A stretch of 64,000 nucleotides of DNA from Vibrio splendidus (GCF_024347615.1 NZ_AP025508.1:1426001-1490000); one strand, 5' to 3'; shown: positions 53,838 to 63,783, numbered from the stretch's first letter. Notes: generated from the sequence alone by a model not told the origin. Translations and numbers: made by a program.

Positions 53838-54758
53838 TTAGAAGCCACTAGTATTGATCACGTCGCTTAGCTTTGCATTAAAATCATGTTTGCTCAAGTT
53901 GCTTAATTTATAAAGCACCTCTGCACCTGTCACGTTAAGTTCAACTTCGTGATCATCGATGTTCTCATCCTTGTTTCTGAACATCAGCAGGTGATTAGCG
54001 ATTCGTGCAATATCCAAGTAAGACACTTCGCGTTCTTCGTGGCTATTAATGGTATTACTGCACACATCAATAAAGTCGCTGTCGAAGCCCCAACGATTAA
54101 GCACCAGTTTACTGGTTGCAGAACATTGGCCTTGGAATATTTGTAGGGCAATATCGTGGTCTAGGTAATTGCCATTTTCGAGGTAGAGGTGGTATTCGCT
54201 CACTAAACAGAACAAACCAATGTCAGCCAGTAACCCAACAAGCAGTGACTTTTCATGTTCAAGGTAGCGGTATTCGATAGGGGAGAGTTCTTTGAAGCCG
54301 TTGGTCACCAGTACCATAGTGGCGCCGAGTTCTTTGGAGACAGAAGCGCTCTGAACCAGTAACTCATTACACTCTTTACTCAGGTTGACTGAATGCTTGA
54401 GTTGTTCAATAGCCTGAGCCGTAACGATGTCACGCACTCTTAATATGCCAAGGCGCGACACAGCCGTCATCATATCGACACAAGTAATGTTGCGTCTGTT
54501 GAATACGACAGAGTTAGCCACTCGAATGACGACAGCAGTGAGGCCTGGATCTTCAAGTAAGCATTCGGCAACTTCGGCAATCCCGGTTGATTCGAGGGTG
54601 CAAAGCTTTTGAATTTTCAGCACAACGTTAGGGATAGGAGGAAGTGTTATTTTTCCCGCTGAAATAGAATGGCCAACAAGTTGGGCAAACTCTGATTCTA
54701 GACCCTTTAAGAGAAGAGCCTTATTTTGTGGTAGCCAGAAAAACGATAAATGATTCAT
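53838..54758 (-). CDS. HDOD-domain protein
   Basis: 306 aa from ATG 54758 (MNHLSFFWLPQNKALL); the frame is open for 52 more codons upstream, and no start has a clear ribosome site. Residues about 40-240 form the HDOD domain: ITLPPIPNVVLKIQKLC, LLEDPGLTAVVIRVANS and LGILRVRDIVTAQAIEQL, followed by LLADIGLFCLVSEYH. HDOD proteins are HD-like signalling domains, usually without phosphodiesterase activity, in stress and motility pathways. Divergent from tfoX. Confidence 0.82.
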   Translation of the reverse strand: MNHLSFFWLPQNKALLLKGLESEFAQLVGHSISAGKITLPPIPNVVLKIQKLCTLESTGIAEVAECLLEDPGLTAVVIRVANSVVFNRRNITCVDMMTAVSRLGILRVRDIVTAQAIEQLKHSVNLSKECNELLVQSASVSKELGATMVLVTNGFKELSPIEYRYLEHEKSLLVGLLADIGLFCLVSEYHLYLENGNYLDHDIALQIFQGQCSATSKLVLNRWGFDSDFIDVCSNTINSHEEREVSYLDIARIANHLLMFRNKDENIDDHEVELNVTGAEVLYKLSNLSKHDFNAKLSDVINTSGF

Positions 54759-55115
54759 AAAAAAAGTAACAACATGTATGTTCTGCCATTTTACAAGCCG
54801 CGATGCTGTGAAGCAATACTCATCCGACGACATAACCTTGAATAATTTGAACGGGTGTATCACTGGGTGTCGAAATTTAAGCATGGTTTGATAGTTTACT
54901 GTGATATCAATCATGAAAAATCATAATACTCAATTGATTGATGTGAACTAAGCCCAGACTTATTTTTCTTTTCGAAGTATCATTTATTTAAAGGTGAAAA
55001 ACGAAATCATAATATTCACCTAAAGAATAAAAAATAGACTAAAAATTTTTCGCATAAAAAGCTGCTTGTCTGGTAATGAACCTAATCGGGGTAATTTGAT
55101 TAAGGATCAACGGAT
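54759..55115. other. Region upstream of tfoX
   Basis: About 350 bp, partly overlapping the uncertain N-terminus of the HDOD gene. The tfoX promoter and leader lie here; a TGTGA half site occurs at about 54941, possibly for CRP, but the second half is poor. Confidence 0.35.
54992..55021 (+). promoter_or_regulatory. Leader hairpin upstream of tfoX
   Basis: AGGTGAA (54992-54998) and TTCACCT (55015-55021) are perfect arms about 95 bp before the tfoX ATG. V. cholerae tfoX translation depends on its 5' leader and the small RNA TfoR; whether this hairpin plays that role is not known. Confidence 0.4.
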
Positions 55116-55697
55116 ATGACCGAGACAGCATTTATTAATTACGTGAATCAATTTGGTGAGCATCAAAAACGTTCTATGTTTGGAGGTATTGGCCTCTTTC
55201 AAAATGACGCTATGTTCGCTTTATTGAGTGAAGGTTGTTTATTCATCAGAGGTGGAAAGTCATTAGATAAAAAACTGACGGATCTTGACTGTGAAAAGTA
55301 TCGTCATGTAAAAAAACAGACAACAGCTACCGTAAATTATTACGATATTACTGACCTGTTTACATGCGAACATCCTGAATTGGATAGTATTATTCGTACT
55401 TCAATCGATAATTCAATTCAGCAACGTAGCTTTAAGAAATCATCCGCTAGCCGTAGATTGAGAGATCTACCAAACATGCAACTTACGTTAGAGCGCATGG
55501 TTAAAAAGGCGGGTGTGGACGATGTTTCAATGTTTATGCAGTTGGGCGCGCCTGAAGTGTTTAATAAGGTTCGCAAAGCGTACGGAAACGATGTTGACCT
55601 AAAACTACTTTGGAAATTTGCGGGTGCAATTGATGGTATTCACTGGAAACTATTACAAGAGCCACGCAAGCAGCAATTATTAAAGGGCTGCCACTAA
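55116..55697 (+). CDS. tfoX: Competence regulator TfoX/Sxy
   Basis: 193 aa. N-terminal TfoX domain with QKRSMFGGIGLFQNDAMFAL and GCLFIRGGKSLDKKL; C-terminal TfoX domain with RRLRDLPNMQLTLERMVKKA and FMQLGAPEVFNKVRKAYG. TfoX acts with CRP to induce natural transformation and type VI secretion genes in Vibrio when chitin is present. TfoX rather than the paralogue TfoY is favoured by the neighbours (serC, hexR and panP nearby), which match the VC1153 locus as I recall it. AAGGATC precedes the start. Confidence 0.9.
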   Translation: MTETAFINYVNQFGEHQKRSMFGGIGLFQNDAMFALLSEGCLFIRGGKSLDKKLTDLDCEKYRHVKKQTTATVNYYDITDLFTCEHPELDSIIRTSIDNSIQQRSFKKSSASRRLRDLPNMQLTLERMVKKAGVDDVSMFMQLGAPEVFNKVRKAYGNDVDLKLLWKFAGAIDGIHWKLLQEPRKQQLLKGCH

Positions 55698-55739
55698 AGA
55701 AGTTTGCCTTATATGCTTAAGATTATTACTAATAAATAA

Positions 55740-55768
55740 AAACCGAGGAATGTCCTCGGTTTTTTTGT
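55740..55768. terminator. Bidirectional terminator after tfoX
   Basis: AAACCGAGGA-ATG-TCCTCGGTTTTTTTG: 10-bp stem with T run; A run on the left side. Confidence 0.9.
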
Positions 55769-55858
55769 TTCTGTCTTAGCCGGATTTCTTAAAAGACTAA
55801 GTATCAAAAGGCTAAGTGCTCATGGAGAGCTTATTTGTTAGGGCTTGAGCGTTAAGTA

Positions 55859-56401
55859 TTAGTACTTGAAACGAGCCGTGAACATTAGCTGGTCACCGTA
55901 GAAGTCGTTAATACGAGCTTCAGCACCTAAAGAGAAAAGCTCTGTAGAATGGAAACGCGCGTAAACAGAACCCGTCCAATCATCGTTATCATCGATAGAA
56001 ACGTAACCACCTTTACCACCAACTTCTAGTTGTGGACCAAGCCATTGGCGAACACCAACGTTGATTTCCATACCGATATCAGTAGAGCTTGAGTTTTCAG
56101 GCTGAACGATACGAGCTAGCATTTCACCTGTTAGGTCTGCCCAGTTGTTTAATGGAGCGTGGAAACCAAGACCTACAGCTGAGTCGTAATCGCCTTCAAA
56201 TTCTGAATCGATACGTGCTATAGCGTGAGCATTCGGGTGAATTGACTTACTGAACGCGCCACCAAATGTTACTGGGCTAGCACCGATACGTGCTTCAAAG
56301 TAATCGTAGTTAAAGTTGCTCATTACTTGTGGTTGTTCATCAACAGCTAGTGCTTGGCTAGAAGCCAATAGCATAGCGGTAGTAAGTAGAATTTTGCGCA
56401 T
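55859..56401 (-). CDS. YfaZ-family outer membrane protein
   Basis: 180 aa with signal peptide MRKILLTTAMLLASSQALA cut before VDEQPQ. The mature part has alternating hydrophobic strands and ends in a C-terminal aromatic (MFTARFKY), as in small beta-barrels. I recall this pattern as the YfaZ family; function is unknown. In V. cholerae a similar gene follows tfoX. It has its own promoter region upstream, with 250 bp free of genes. Confidence 0.75.
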   Translation of the reverse strand: MRKILLTTAMLLASSQALAVDEQPQVMSNFNYDYFEARIGASPVTFGGAFSKSIHPNAHAIARIDSEFEGDYDSAVGLGFHAPLNNWADLTGEMLARIVQPENSSSTDIGMEINVGVRQWLGPQLEVGGKGGYVSIDDNDDWTGSVYARFHSTELFSLGAEARINDFYGDQLMFTARFKY

Positions 56402-56650
56402 AACGACCGTAAACCTTTATTTAGTGTTAATTCCTTTGGCTTGAGAAAAATCAGGCAAACCATAAACATTGAGACAGTTTAATCTAACTCGTGGAAAAGT
56501 AATCCATAAAAATGCCAATCCTTTGCCATTTAGCTAAAAAATATACAATTTAGGCGCTGCTCTGCAACTGAGATCTCATGTTTATGGGACTACTCACCAA
56601 AATTTAAGGTCGATTCACCAAAACTTAAGGTCGATTCACAATGCATTAGC

Positions 56651-57148
56651 TTATTCACCAAAGCTTGTTCGCTTGTTTGCCATTGACGTGAGGATGCGCT
56701 CGGTATCTAAAATGGAAGTCCAGTTTAGCAATTGCTTGTCGTTTGCAATGACATAGTCGGTCAGTTGTTGAGTAATCGTGTCTCTGAGCTGATCACCTTG
56801 CCAAGGCTTAGAAATATAGAAATCAAGCGCAGCGTTGTTAATGGCCGTAACCGTATCTTCCAGGCCTGCTTGCCCTGTGAGCAGTAGTTTGCGTGTCGGC
56901 TTAGTGTAATCGTTCTGATTGAGTTCTATGAGAAAGTCGATACCGGTTTTGTCAGGCATGATATGGTCGCACAAGATTAACGCGAGCTTTATACCATCTT
57001 GTCCCATTTCTTTAATTACTTGCTTGGCTTCATCGACAGACTCAGCACCTTCAACCAGAAAGTTCTCTTCAAATATCGCCAAGTCCTGAAGGACACTGTT
57101 GAGAACTTCAGGCTCATCATCGACACATAAAATTAGGTACTTATTCAT
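56651..57148 (-). CDS. Response regulator with atypical C-terminus
   Basis: 165 aa. A receiver domain with acidic residues in CVDDEPEVLN, phosphoacceptor Asp in ILCDHIMPDKTG, and Lys in ISKPWQGDQL, followed by only about 45 residues and no DNA-binding domain. It overlaps the end of the upstream kinase gene by 8 bp. ISKPWQ-type receivers often work with c-di-GMP or kinase modules in trans. The output probably passes by protein contact. Confidence 0.85.
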   Translation of the reverse strand: MNKYLILCVDDEPEVLNSVLQDLAIFEENFLVEGAESVDEAKQVIKEMGQDGIKLALILCDHIMPDKTGIDFLIELNQNDYTKPTRKLLLTGQAGLEDTVTAINNAALDFYISKPWQGDQLRDTITQQLTDYVIANDKQLLNWTSILDTERILTSMANKRTSFGE

Positions 57149-59084
57149 GAGGTGCTCCTTCTTGTTTGAATGGAAGCCACACTTGCATGTGTGTATGGCT
57201 GCCTACCTCAGACTTCACCAAAATAAACCCTTGATGAGCCGAAACGATTTGTTGAGAAATAGATAAACCAATTCCTAAACCAAAGTTACCTTCTTTTTTG
57301 GTCGTGAAATTTGGGTTGAAAATGGTGCTGATGTCTTCTTTCGCAATGCCATGGCCGGTGTCGGAAATTTCCACTACTAGAAACGTGTCGTCACCTTTCG
57401 TCTGTTGAGAGGTAGTGATTGACACTTTTCCTCGTTCAGAAAGGGCATCGAGTGCGTTAGAGATCAGGTTCGTCCATACTTGTTGTAGCGAGAGCGACTG
57501 GCACAATAAAGGCGGTAATTCGGTGTCGTAATGTTTTTCGAGTTGATGATGTTTGAGTCTGTTTTCAAAGATCACTAAGGTATCTTCAAGCCCTTCGTGA
57601 ATGTCCGCGTAGTGGCGAACCTCTTCATCTTCTCGGGCATAGCTTTTTAGGCTTTTAACCATATCGGCAATACGCTTGCTGCATACTTGAATTGAGCGGA
57701 TAGAGTTTCCAACATAGTGGTAATGCTCTAAGTCATTGAGCAGCTCTTTGCCTGCGACAGGTGAGTCTTTCAAGGTGTCTAGAACCGCCGAGTCTTGGCT
57801 TAGGTTTAGTCTCACGGCTTTTTTGGCTAGCGCACGATCATCGATAGTAGAGGTGAGGTGCTTTACGAGTTGTCTTTCTTGAGCCGTTGATAGTGGCTTG
57901 GCTAACTTTGAATGCGCCAGCACGTCAGTCCCTTTATTCGATTCTGGGAGTGACGAGTTTTCGAGTATCTGGTCGAGATGTTCAGACAAGGTTTCAATAC
58001 TTCGTAAGATCGCGGCAATAGGGTTGTTCAACTCATGAGCAACGCCCGCGACAAGTTGCCCAAGCATCGCCATCTTCTCTTTCTCGATCAATTGTTGATG
58101 TGCAGACTCTAGTGACTCCAACGTTTGTTGCAGCTTGATTTTATTAGTGATACTTCTTTGCAAGCGGCGGTTAAAATGACGGAGCAATAGATTGGTGAAT
58201 AACGGCAGCAGGGTATTGTTTGAGTGCATCACTTGAGCAAAGCTATCTTTATCCAGCTTGATGACTCGTGTTTGCGTTAGGGTTATCGCGGTTGAGAATG
58301 AAGGTTCACCCGTCACAAATGACATCCCGCCGACAATGTTGCCCTTAGAGTGTCGTACCACTTCCCGCTGTTGCCCCAACTCATCTTTTTTATAGAGAGC
58401 GGCTTCACCCTCAATGATCAGCCATAAAAAGCGATTGTCTTCACCTTCTACAGTGAGGAGATGTTCGGGTGAGTAGTCTCGAATGGCCTTGGTTTTGTCA
58501 TCTTTTGAAAACACATCTTGTAATGCACTGACGACACGCTCTGCAAGGGCATTGTCAGAAAGCTGGTGGTAGTCGTGAATGAACCCCGATTGAAAAGAAT
58601 GAATCTTTTGCTCGATGTGCGCTCTGAATAAGCGCTGTTGATCCAACGCATCACTGTAAGATAACAGGTTTTCTGAGTCGTATTGGATAACAAAAGAGGT
58701 CAGCTCTTTTTGCGCCGATTTGAATAGAACTTGATCTTGAACGGGTTTGGTTAGGCAGTGATTGAGCCGGCCTTCATTCACCGCGGTCAGAATGGATTGA
58801 ATGTCTGACGAAGCGCTGACTAATATCGTTCTTGCGGTATTACTATGGGGCAGCTGTTCCAGTTCAATAAGAAATTGCACACCATTAAATCCAGAATGAT
58901 GATGAGTGATCACTAAAGCAACGGTTTGGTGGTGATCATGGATATCTTCTAATGCGTGATGCGCGTCTTCTATGTTCTCGGCAGTATAAATATCGAATAC
59001 AGATGCTAACGGAGCCAGCTCCGAACGTATTCTTTCAATGCTAACCGGATTATTGTCCAAACAGATAACAGCGTATTGATTCAC
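57141..59084 (-). CDS. Receiver-cNMP-histidine kinase hybrid
   Basis: 647 aa, no membrane helix. Residues 1-125 form a receiver-like domain in which the usual phosphoacceptor Asp position reads His (LVITHHHSGFNG). A cyclic-nucleotide-binding-like domain follows (160-310; IIEGEAALYKKDELGQ, then GNIVGGMSFVTGEP), then a coiled coil and a HisKA domain (GQLVAGVAHELNNPIAAIL). A HATPase domain comes last (VWTNLISNALDAL, GHGIAKEDI, GLGIGLSISQQI). It would phosphorylate the downstream receiver, which overlaps by 8 bp. Confidence 0.88.
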   Translation of the reverse strand: MNQYAVICLDNNPVSIERIRSELAPLASVFDIYTAENIEDAHHALEDIHDHHQTVALVITHHHSGFNGVQFLIELEQLPHSNTARTILVSASSDIQSILTAVNEGRLNHCLTKPVQDQVLFKSAQKELTSFVIQYDSENLLSYSDALDQQRLFRAHIEQKIHSFQSGFIHDYHQLSDNALAERVVSALQDVFSKDDKTKAIRDYSPEHLLTVEGEDNRFLWLIIEGEAALYKKDELGQQREVVRHSKGNIVGGMSFVTGEPSFSTAITLTQTRVIKLDKDSFAQVMHSNNTLLPLFTNLLLRHFNRRLQRSITNKIKLQQTLESLESAHQQLIEKEKMAMLGQLVAGVAHELNNPIAAILRSIETLSEHLDQILENSSLPESNKGTDVLAHSKLAKPLSTAQERQLVKHLTSTIDDRALAKKAVRLNLSQDSAVLDTLKDSPVAGKELLNDLEHYHYVGNSIRSIQVCSKRIADMVKSLKSYAREDEEVRHYADIHEGLEDTLVIFENRLKHHQLEKHYDTELPPLLCQSLSLQQVWTNLISNALDALSERGKVSITTSQQTKGDDTFLVVEISDTGHGIAKEDISTIFNPNFTTKKEGNFGLGIGLSISQQIVSAHQGFILVKSEVGSHTHMQVWLPFKQEGAPHE

Positions 59085-59267
59085 AGCTTAACCTTAATAG
59101 TAGCGACGTCTCTAGCCTAGCAAGAACCGCTGAATAAGGATGAGAGCTAGCCGTTAATTTATTGAGGCAATCGAAGTATCGAGCAATAGACTGATTTAAC
59201 TCAATGTTTCTTGTTTGCTACTGATGGGTTAGACTAAAAAAAACAGACTAGTGTAGAAAGAGAACTC

Positions 59268-60530
59268 ATGGAACAGTTAAGAAAAATTGGTGCAATTGGC
59301 GGAGCAATCTCATTGGCACTTTGTTGGCCATTAGCGGTTGGGCAAATTGGACAAAATGCGATTACTGATGGCGTTGCAAAGCTTAACAATTCAAGCATTC
59401 AAGCTGAGATCGTGGAATACGATAGAGGTTACCTTTCTTCTACTGTAACCACTCGCGTAACTGTGACGGATGAGAGCTTGAAAGAGCAACTTGCGCTCGA
59501 TGGCTTACCGAGTGAGTTTGTCATTAATAGTGCGGTTAGCCATGGCTTAGTGAGCTTAAACGCGCTGTCGACGTTTGAGAATACTGACATTCTGCCTCTT
59601 ACTCTGACTACCAGCACTGAGCTAAACGGCAACACGGATTTCAACTTCGAGTTAAGCCAGTTCAATCACCAAGGCTCAGAAGAAAATGGTACCTCGGTAT
59701 CTATCACGAAGTCGAATCTGTCTGGCCATGCCACTGTATTAGGGCAGGTTGATTACCAGCTTTCTATCCCATCGGTTCAAATTGATTTTGAAACGGGTGA
59801 AGAGGTCACACTCTCTAACCTAAAAGGCATTGGCTCAGGCCAGCAAGCGAAAGGTTACTGGTTAGGCACGCAGAATTTTACTATTGATAGCTTCTTGATT
59901 TCAGATTCTGCAATGCAGCCATTCATGACCATCGAAAACTCTAAGTACGATTTTGAATCGCATTTAGATGAAGCGACTAAGCGCTTGAGCAGCAGTCTTA
60001 AGTTGGATATCGCCAATATTGAGACTAACGAAGGCCAGTTGAACAATCTAAACGTCGATTTTGAAATGTCGAAACTGGACAGCCAGTCGTTTGAGAAAAT
60101 CTTTGAAATTTACCAGGCGAATCCTGTTTTGACACAAGATGATGTGGCTGAGATCATTCCGTTCATCGACGTACTGTTTGCTAAAGGCTTCGACCTTTCA
60201 ATGAACAATATGTCGTTAGAATTAGGTAAAGGTCAGTTTGAATCTAAATGGTTGGTGAGCGTACCGGAAGGCACAGAAAACATCAGCAGTAACCCTTCAA
60301 TGATTGTTCCTGCATTAACAGGTAATGTTCAATCTAGCTTCTCAAATGAGCTTGTTGAAGAATACCCTTTTATCCGTGAAGGTATCGACGAATTGATCGT
60401 GATGGAAATGATCAAGCAAACGGAAAGTGGTTATGAAATCACGGCTGACCTAGAGAATGGAAATCTAGTGTTTGAAAATGGACAAGAAATTCCATTAATT
60501 GCACTGCTTATGCCGGCTTTTGTTCAATAA
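59268..60530 (+). CDS. YdgA/DUF945-family protein
   Basis: 420 aa. A single N-terminal hydrophobic segment (AIGGAISLALCWPLAVGQI) is followed by a long repetitive beta-rich domain in which tyrosine and asparagine strands alternate (VEYDRGYLSSTVTTRVTV near the start). This layout fits DUF945, E. coli YdgA, an inner-membrane-anchored periplasmic protein of unclear function. Single gene; a terminator follows. Confidence 0.82.
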   Translation: MEQLRKIGAIGGAISLALCWPLAVGQIGQNAITDGVAKLNNSSIQAEIVEYDRGYLSSTVTTRVTVTDESLKEQLALDGLPSEFVINSAVSHGLVSLNALSTFENTDILPLTLTTSTELNGNTDFNFELSQFNHQGSEENGTSVSITKSNLSGHATVLGQVDYQLSIPSVQIDFETGEEVTLSNLKGIGSGQQAKGYWLGTQNFTIDSFLISDSAMQPFMTIENSKYDFESHLDEATKRLSSSLKLDIANIETNEGQLNNLNVDFEMSKLDSQSFEKIFEIYQANPVLTQDDVAEIIPFIDVLFAKGFDLSMNNMSLELGKGQFESKWLVSVPEGTENISSNPSMIVPALTGNVQSSFSNELVEEYPFIREGIDELIVMEMIKQTESGYEITADLENGNLVFENGQEIPLIALLMPAFVQ

Positions 60531-60599
60531 AAAGAGTCGGGCTTAATACTGATAGGGCGATCTAACGGGTTAAGTTAAACATTTTGTACGGTACGAAAC

Positions 60600-60626
60600 A
60601 AAAGAGGTCTTAAGACCTCTTTTGTT
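60600..60626 (+). terminator. Terminator after the YdgA-like gene
   Basis: AAAAGAGGTCT-TAAGACCTCTTTTG: stem of about 10 bp. Confidence 0.85.
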
Positions 60627-60692
60627 GTTTTTATGTTGGGTAAAACATGGTATTACTTGCATAGTTATTATTTAGCAGGAGCAATTATCCCC

Positions 60693-61787
60693 ATGGAACT
60701 TACATTAGATAACGTATTCAACTTTAGTGCTGGCCCAGCGGCACTGCCTAAACCGGTAATGAAACAAGCGCAAGCAGACTTCATTGATTGGAATGGTTTA
60801 GGCACTTCCGTTATGGAAATCAGCCATCGCAGCAAAGAATTTATTCAAGTTGCCGATGAGTCTGAGCAAGACCTACGTGATCTTCTGAACATCCCAGACA
60901 ACTATAAAGTTCTTTTCTGTCAGGGGGGCGCTCGTGCTCAATTCGCTGCTGTTCCTCTAAACCTTCTAGGTGACGCGACGAAAGCAACTTACATTGATGC
61001 GGGTTACTGGGCAGAAAGCGCAGTGACTGAAGCGAGCAAATATTGCGAAATCGATGTATTTAACGCGAAGACATCTATTGATGGCAAAGCGGCGGTTGTT
61101 CCGGCTAAAGATTGGAAAATCGACCCAGAAGCGGCGTACGTACATTTCTGTCCAAACGAAACCATCGATGGCATTGAAATCAGTGAGCTTCCTCAAACGG
61201 ATAAGCCAATCGTCGCGGATATGTCATCTAACATTCTGTCTCGTAAGATCGATGTGTCTCAGTATGGTGTTATCTACGCTGGTGCTCAAAAGAATATCGG
61301 CCCAGCTGGTATCTGCATTGCTATCGTACGTGATGATCTACTAGAACTAGCAAACGAAGTATTGCCGAGCATTCTTAACTACAAAGTACTTGCTGAAAAA
61401 GACTCAATGTTCAACACACCACCAACCTACGCTTGGTACCTATCAGGACTTGTATTCAAGTGGCTGAAAGCTCAAGGTGGCGTTGAAGCGATGGAGTTGG
61501 TGAACAAAGAGAAAGCGGCGTTGCTTTATAATGCGATTGATAGCTCTGCTTTCTACAAAAACGATGTTCACACCGCAAACCGTTCAAGAATGAACGTACC
61601 TTTCCAATTAGCGAAACCAGAACTAGACGCAAAGTTTTTAGAGTTAGCTGATGCTGCAGGTCTGAAATCACTCAAAGGCCACAGAGCGGTAGGTGGGATA
61701 AGGGCTTCACTTTACAATGCGATGTCTCTGGAAGGTGTTCAGGCGCTAGTTAGCTTCATGAAAGACTTCGAAGAGAAATACGCTTAA
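60693..61787 (+). CDS. serC: Phosphoserine aminotransferase
   Basis: 364 aa from ATG 60693 ([18 protein letters not shown]); an in-frame ATG 20 codons upstream overlaps the terminator. Family motifs [10 protein letters not shown] at the N-terminus, PLP Lys in [10 protein letters not shown], and RSRMNVPF near the C-terminus. It converts 3-phosphohydroxypyruvate to phosphoserine in serine synthesis, and also acts in PLP synthesis. Ribosome site AGGAG 11 bases upstream. Confidence 0.96.
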   Translation: MELTLDNVFNFSAGPAALPKPVMKQAQADFIDWNGLGTSVMEISHRSKEFIQVADESEQDLRDLLNIPDNYKVLFCQGGARAQFAAVPLNLLGDATKATYIDAGYWAESAVTEASKYCEIDVFNAKTSIDGKAAVVPAKDWKIDPEAAYVHFCPNETIDGIEISELPQTDKPIVADMSSNILSRKIDVSQYGVIYAGAQKNIGPAGICIAIVRDDLLELANEVLPSILNYKVLAEKDSMFNTPPTYAWYLSGLVFKWLKAQGGVEAMELVNKEKAALLYNAIDSSAFYKNDVHTANRSRMNVPFQLAKPELDAKFLELADAAGLKSLKGHRAVGGIRASLYNAMSLEGVQALVSFMKDFEEKYA

Positions 61788-61812
61788 TAAGCGAGTTCGA
61801 TGTTTACCAATG

Positions 61813-61841
61813 AAAAGAGGAGCTAAGGCTCCTCTTTTTGT
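61813..61841. terminator. Terminator after serC
   Basis: AAAAGAGGAGC-TAAG-GCTCCTCTTTTTG: perfect stem with flanking A and T runs, so it may also end the opposing AraC gene. Confidence 0.88.
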
Positions 61842-61873
61842 TTCCCATAGAAGGGGAAAATATAGAGACCTAA

Positions 61874-62686
61874 TTACCGTCTTCGACCATTAAAGCGAAA
61901 CTGTTGCGGCGTTACATCAAAAGACGCCTTGAAGGCTTTAATGTAAGACGAGTCGTTTTGATAACCGACTTGGTCAGCAATACTTTGGATTGGGAACTCT
62001 TCATCGAGCAAAGATAACGAGTAAATCAGACGGATTTGTTGTCGCCATAACTGAAATGACGTGTTGAACTCTTTTGAGAATAAGCGCGACAAGGTTCGCT
62101 CCGATGCGCCGACTTTCTCTCCCCATTCCTTCAACGAAAAGTTCAACGTTGGTGCTTCTGTCAGCGCTTCAAAGATAAGCTTCAAACGTCGGTCTTCGGG
62201 TAGCAACAATTGATAGGTCTGAACGTTGTCTTTCATGATCTGATCGTGCAATACCGAGAGCAATCGCGATACCTCTTCATCACTCACTAATCCTTCGCAC
62301 TGTCTGCGAATTTCCTGCAATAACTCATTCAAAAACGGCGTCAGGGTAATGGTTCGCACATGAGGCTCATACTTAATACCAAAGGCTGGATTAAGGTAAA
62401 TACCGACAAACGTCGTATGGCTCAATGCGATAGATTCATGTTGAACCCCTGCAGGCACAAACAAAGCAGAAGTATGGGGCACAAGATGCTGGTAGTGCTC
62501 GGTTTTCGTTTGCAATAGGCCTTTGAGTGGGAAGATCACTTGATGCCACGTATGTTGGTGCATTGTATCGACGTAGCCCTTGGGCATATCGATGGTCTTC
62601 ACTAACGCTGGTGAATTAGGATTAGCTACCATCATCTCATTTGAGGTGATGATTCCGGAGTGAGAATCTATTTGGCGGGTTGGCAT
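61874..62686 (-). CDS. AraC-family regulator with cupin N-terminus
   Basis: 270 aa. The N-terminal cupin has MHQHTWHQVIFPLKGLLQ and TSALFVPAGVQHES; the C-terminus is an AraC HTH pair (GASERTLSRLFSKEFNTSF; SIADQVGYQNDSSYIKAFKA). This layout, with a HxHxxHQ cupin, is common in regulators of efflux or aromatic compound genes. It is divergent from the small gene 62776-63018 and the MOSC gene, which may be its targets (inference). Confidence 0.88.
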   Translation of the reverse strand: MPTRQIDSHSGIITSNEMMVANPNSPALVKTIDMPKGYVDTMHQHTWHQVIFPLKGLLQTKTEHYQHLVPHTSALFVPAGVQHESIALSHTTFVGIYLNPAFGIKYEPHVRTITLTPFLNELLQEIRRQCEGLVSDEEVSRLLSVLHDQIMKDNVQTYQLLLPEDRRLKLIFEALTEAPTLNFSLKEWGEKVGASERTLSRLFSKEFNTSFQLWRQQIRLIYSLSLLDEEFPIQSIADQVGYQNDSSYIKAFKASFDVTPQQFRFNGRRR

Positions 62687-62775
62687 GGTTAAGTGTCTTT
62701 ATATCCCTATTCTGACGTTGCGGGACTAGGCTATCATGCCCAGCAGAGCTAATGAAGTAATTAGGGGGCACGCGT

Positions 62776-63018
62776 ATGCGATATCAAGTTGAAATATCGA
62801 AAGAAAACCAACTACTATTCAAAGTCGATATTGAAGGTATTAACCAAAATAAGTGTGAAACATCGCTCGAAACGGTCTTGGCTAAGTTTCCGAAAACAGA
62901 AGGTTATCAGCGCCATCTATTGCTTTCGAACAGCGAAACGCGTTACCTAAAGAGCACAGAAAACCACATTGAAGTATTAGCAGCGGTTCCGGTATTTAAA
63001 TCACTGGGCGAGCAATAA
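62776..63018 (+). CDS. Small unknown protein
   Basis: 80 aa (MRYQVEISKENQLLFKVDIEG) with a good ribosome site (AGGGGG) and normal codon use. Predicted beta-alpha-beta, soluble, no signal peptide or known motif. It is divergent from the AraC regulator and 55 bp upstream of the MOSC gene in the same direction, so probably in one operon with it. Confidence 0.6.
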   Translation: MRYQVEISKENQLLFKVDIEGINQNKCETSLETVLAKFPKTEGYQRHLLLSNSETRYLKSTENHIEVLAAVPVFKSLGEQ

Positions 63019-63073
63019 GTTGGCTTTAGCTCGTATAAAACAGCAAATAAGTTTCAGGTAAGAAGGAAGAGAT

Positions 63074-63766
63074 ATGAAGAAGTTAGGCGTAGTAAATAGC
63101 GTATTGGTAGGCAAAACTGTTGCCTTTGCACACGGTGCAAACAGTGCCATCAACAAGCAGGTTTTACCTGAGCGTCAGCATGCCACAGAACTTGGTTTTA
63201 CCAATGACGAACAAGGCGACCCTCGCTTTCACGGTGGTATTCAAAAAGCCCTTCATATCTACCCAAGCGAGCACTACCCAGTTTGGCAGGAAGAGTTAGG
63301 TGACAAAATCATCTTTCAATCTGCAGGCGCATTTGGCGAGAACCTAAGCTCAAGCGGCATCACGGAACACTCCATTTGCTTGAAAGATAAGATTCGTATT
63401 GGTTCAACATTGTTGGAAGTCTCGCAAGGGCGTATGCCGTGCTGGAAGCTGAACGTGAGATTCGATCAAAATGATATGGCAAGAAGGCTGCAAGATACGC
63501 TAAGAACTGGCTGGTATTTCCGTGTATTGGAAGAGGGGGTTATCGGTGCTGGAGATGAGATCATTTTATGTGAAAGACCTTATCCAGAATGGCCGTTAAC
63601 TCGCATCATGGGGGCGGTGTTCACAGGTTGTTTGGATAAACAAGAGCTCAAAGAATTGGCGGAGCTACCTTTAGTCGAATCTTGGGGAGCACTTATAGAG
63701 CGTCGCCTTGAAACTGGCAAAGTCGAAGATTGGGAAATGCGATTAGTTGGTCCGACAGCGGAGTAA
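63074..63766 (+). CDS. MOSC-domain protein (YiiM-like)
   Basis: 230 aa. The MOSC domain is seen in QGDPRFHGGIQKALHIYP, SAGAFGENLSSSGI and VSQGRMPCWKLNVRF with the conserved Cys. MOSC proteins bind the molybdenum cofactor and YiiM reduces N-hydroxylated bases in E. coli. Ribosome site GGAAGAG. No redox domain is fused, so a partner reductase would be needed. Confidence 0.88.
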   Translation: MKKLGVVNSVLVGKTVAFAHGANSAINKQVLPERQHATELGFTNDEQGDPRFHGGIQKALHIYPSEHYPVWQEELGDKIIFQSAGAFGENLSSSGITEHSICLKDKIRIGSTLLEVSQGRMPCWKLNVRFDQNDMARRLQDTLRTGWYFRVLEEGVIGAGDEIILCERPYPEWPLTRIMGAVFTGCLDKQELKELAELPLVESWGALIERRLETGKVEDWEMRLVGPTAE

Positions 63767-63783
63767 GCTTTTCCTAATACGCA

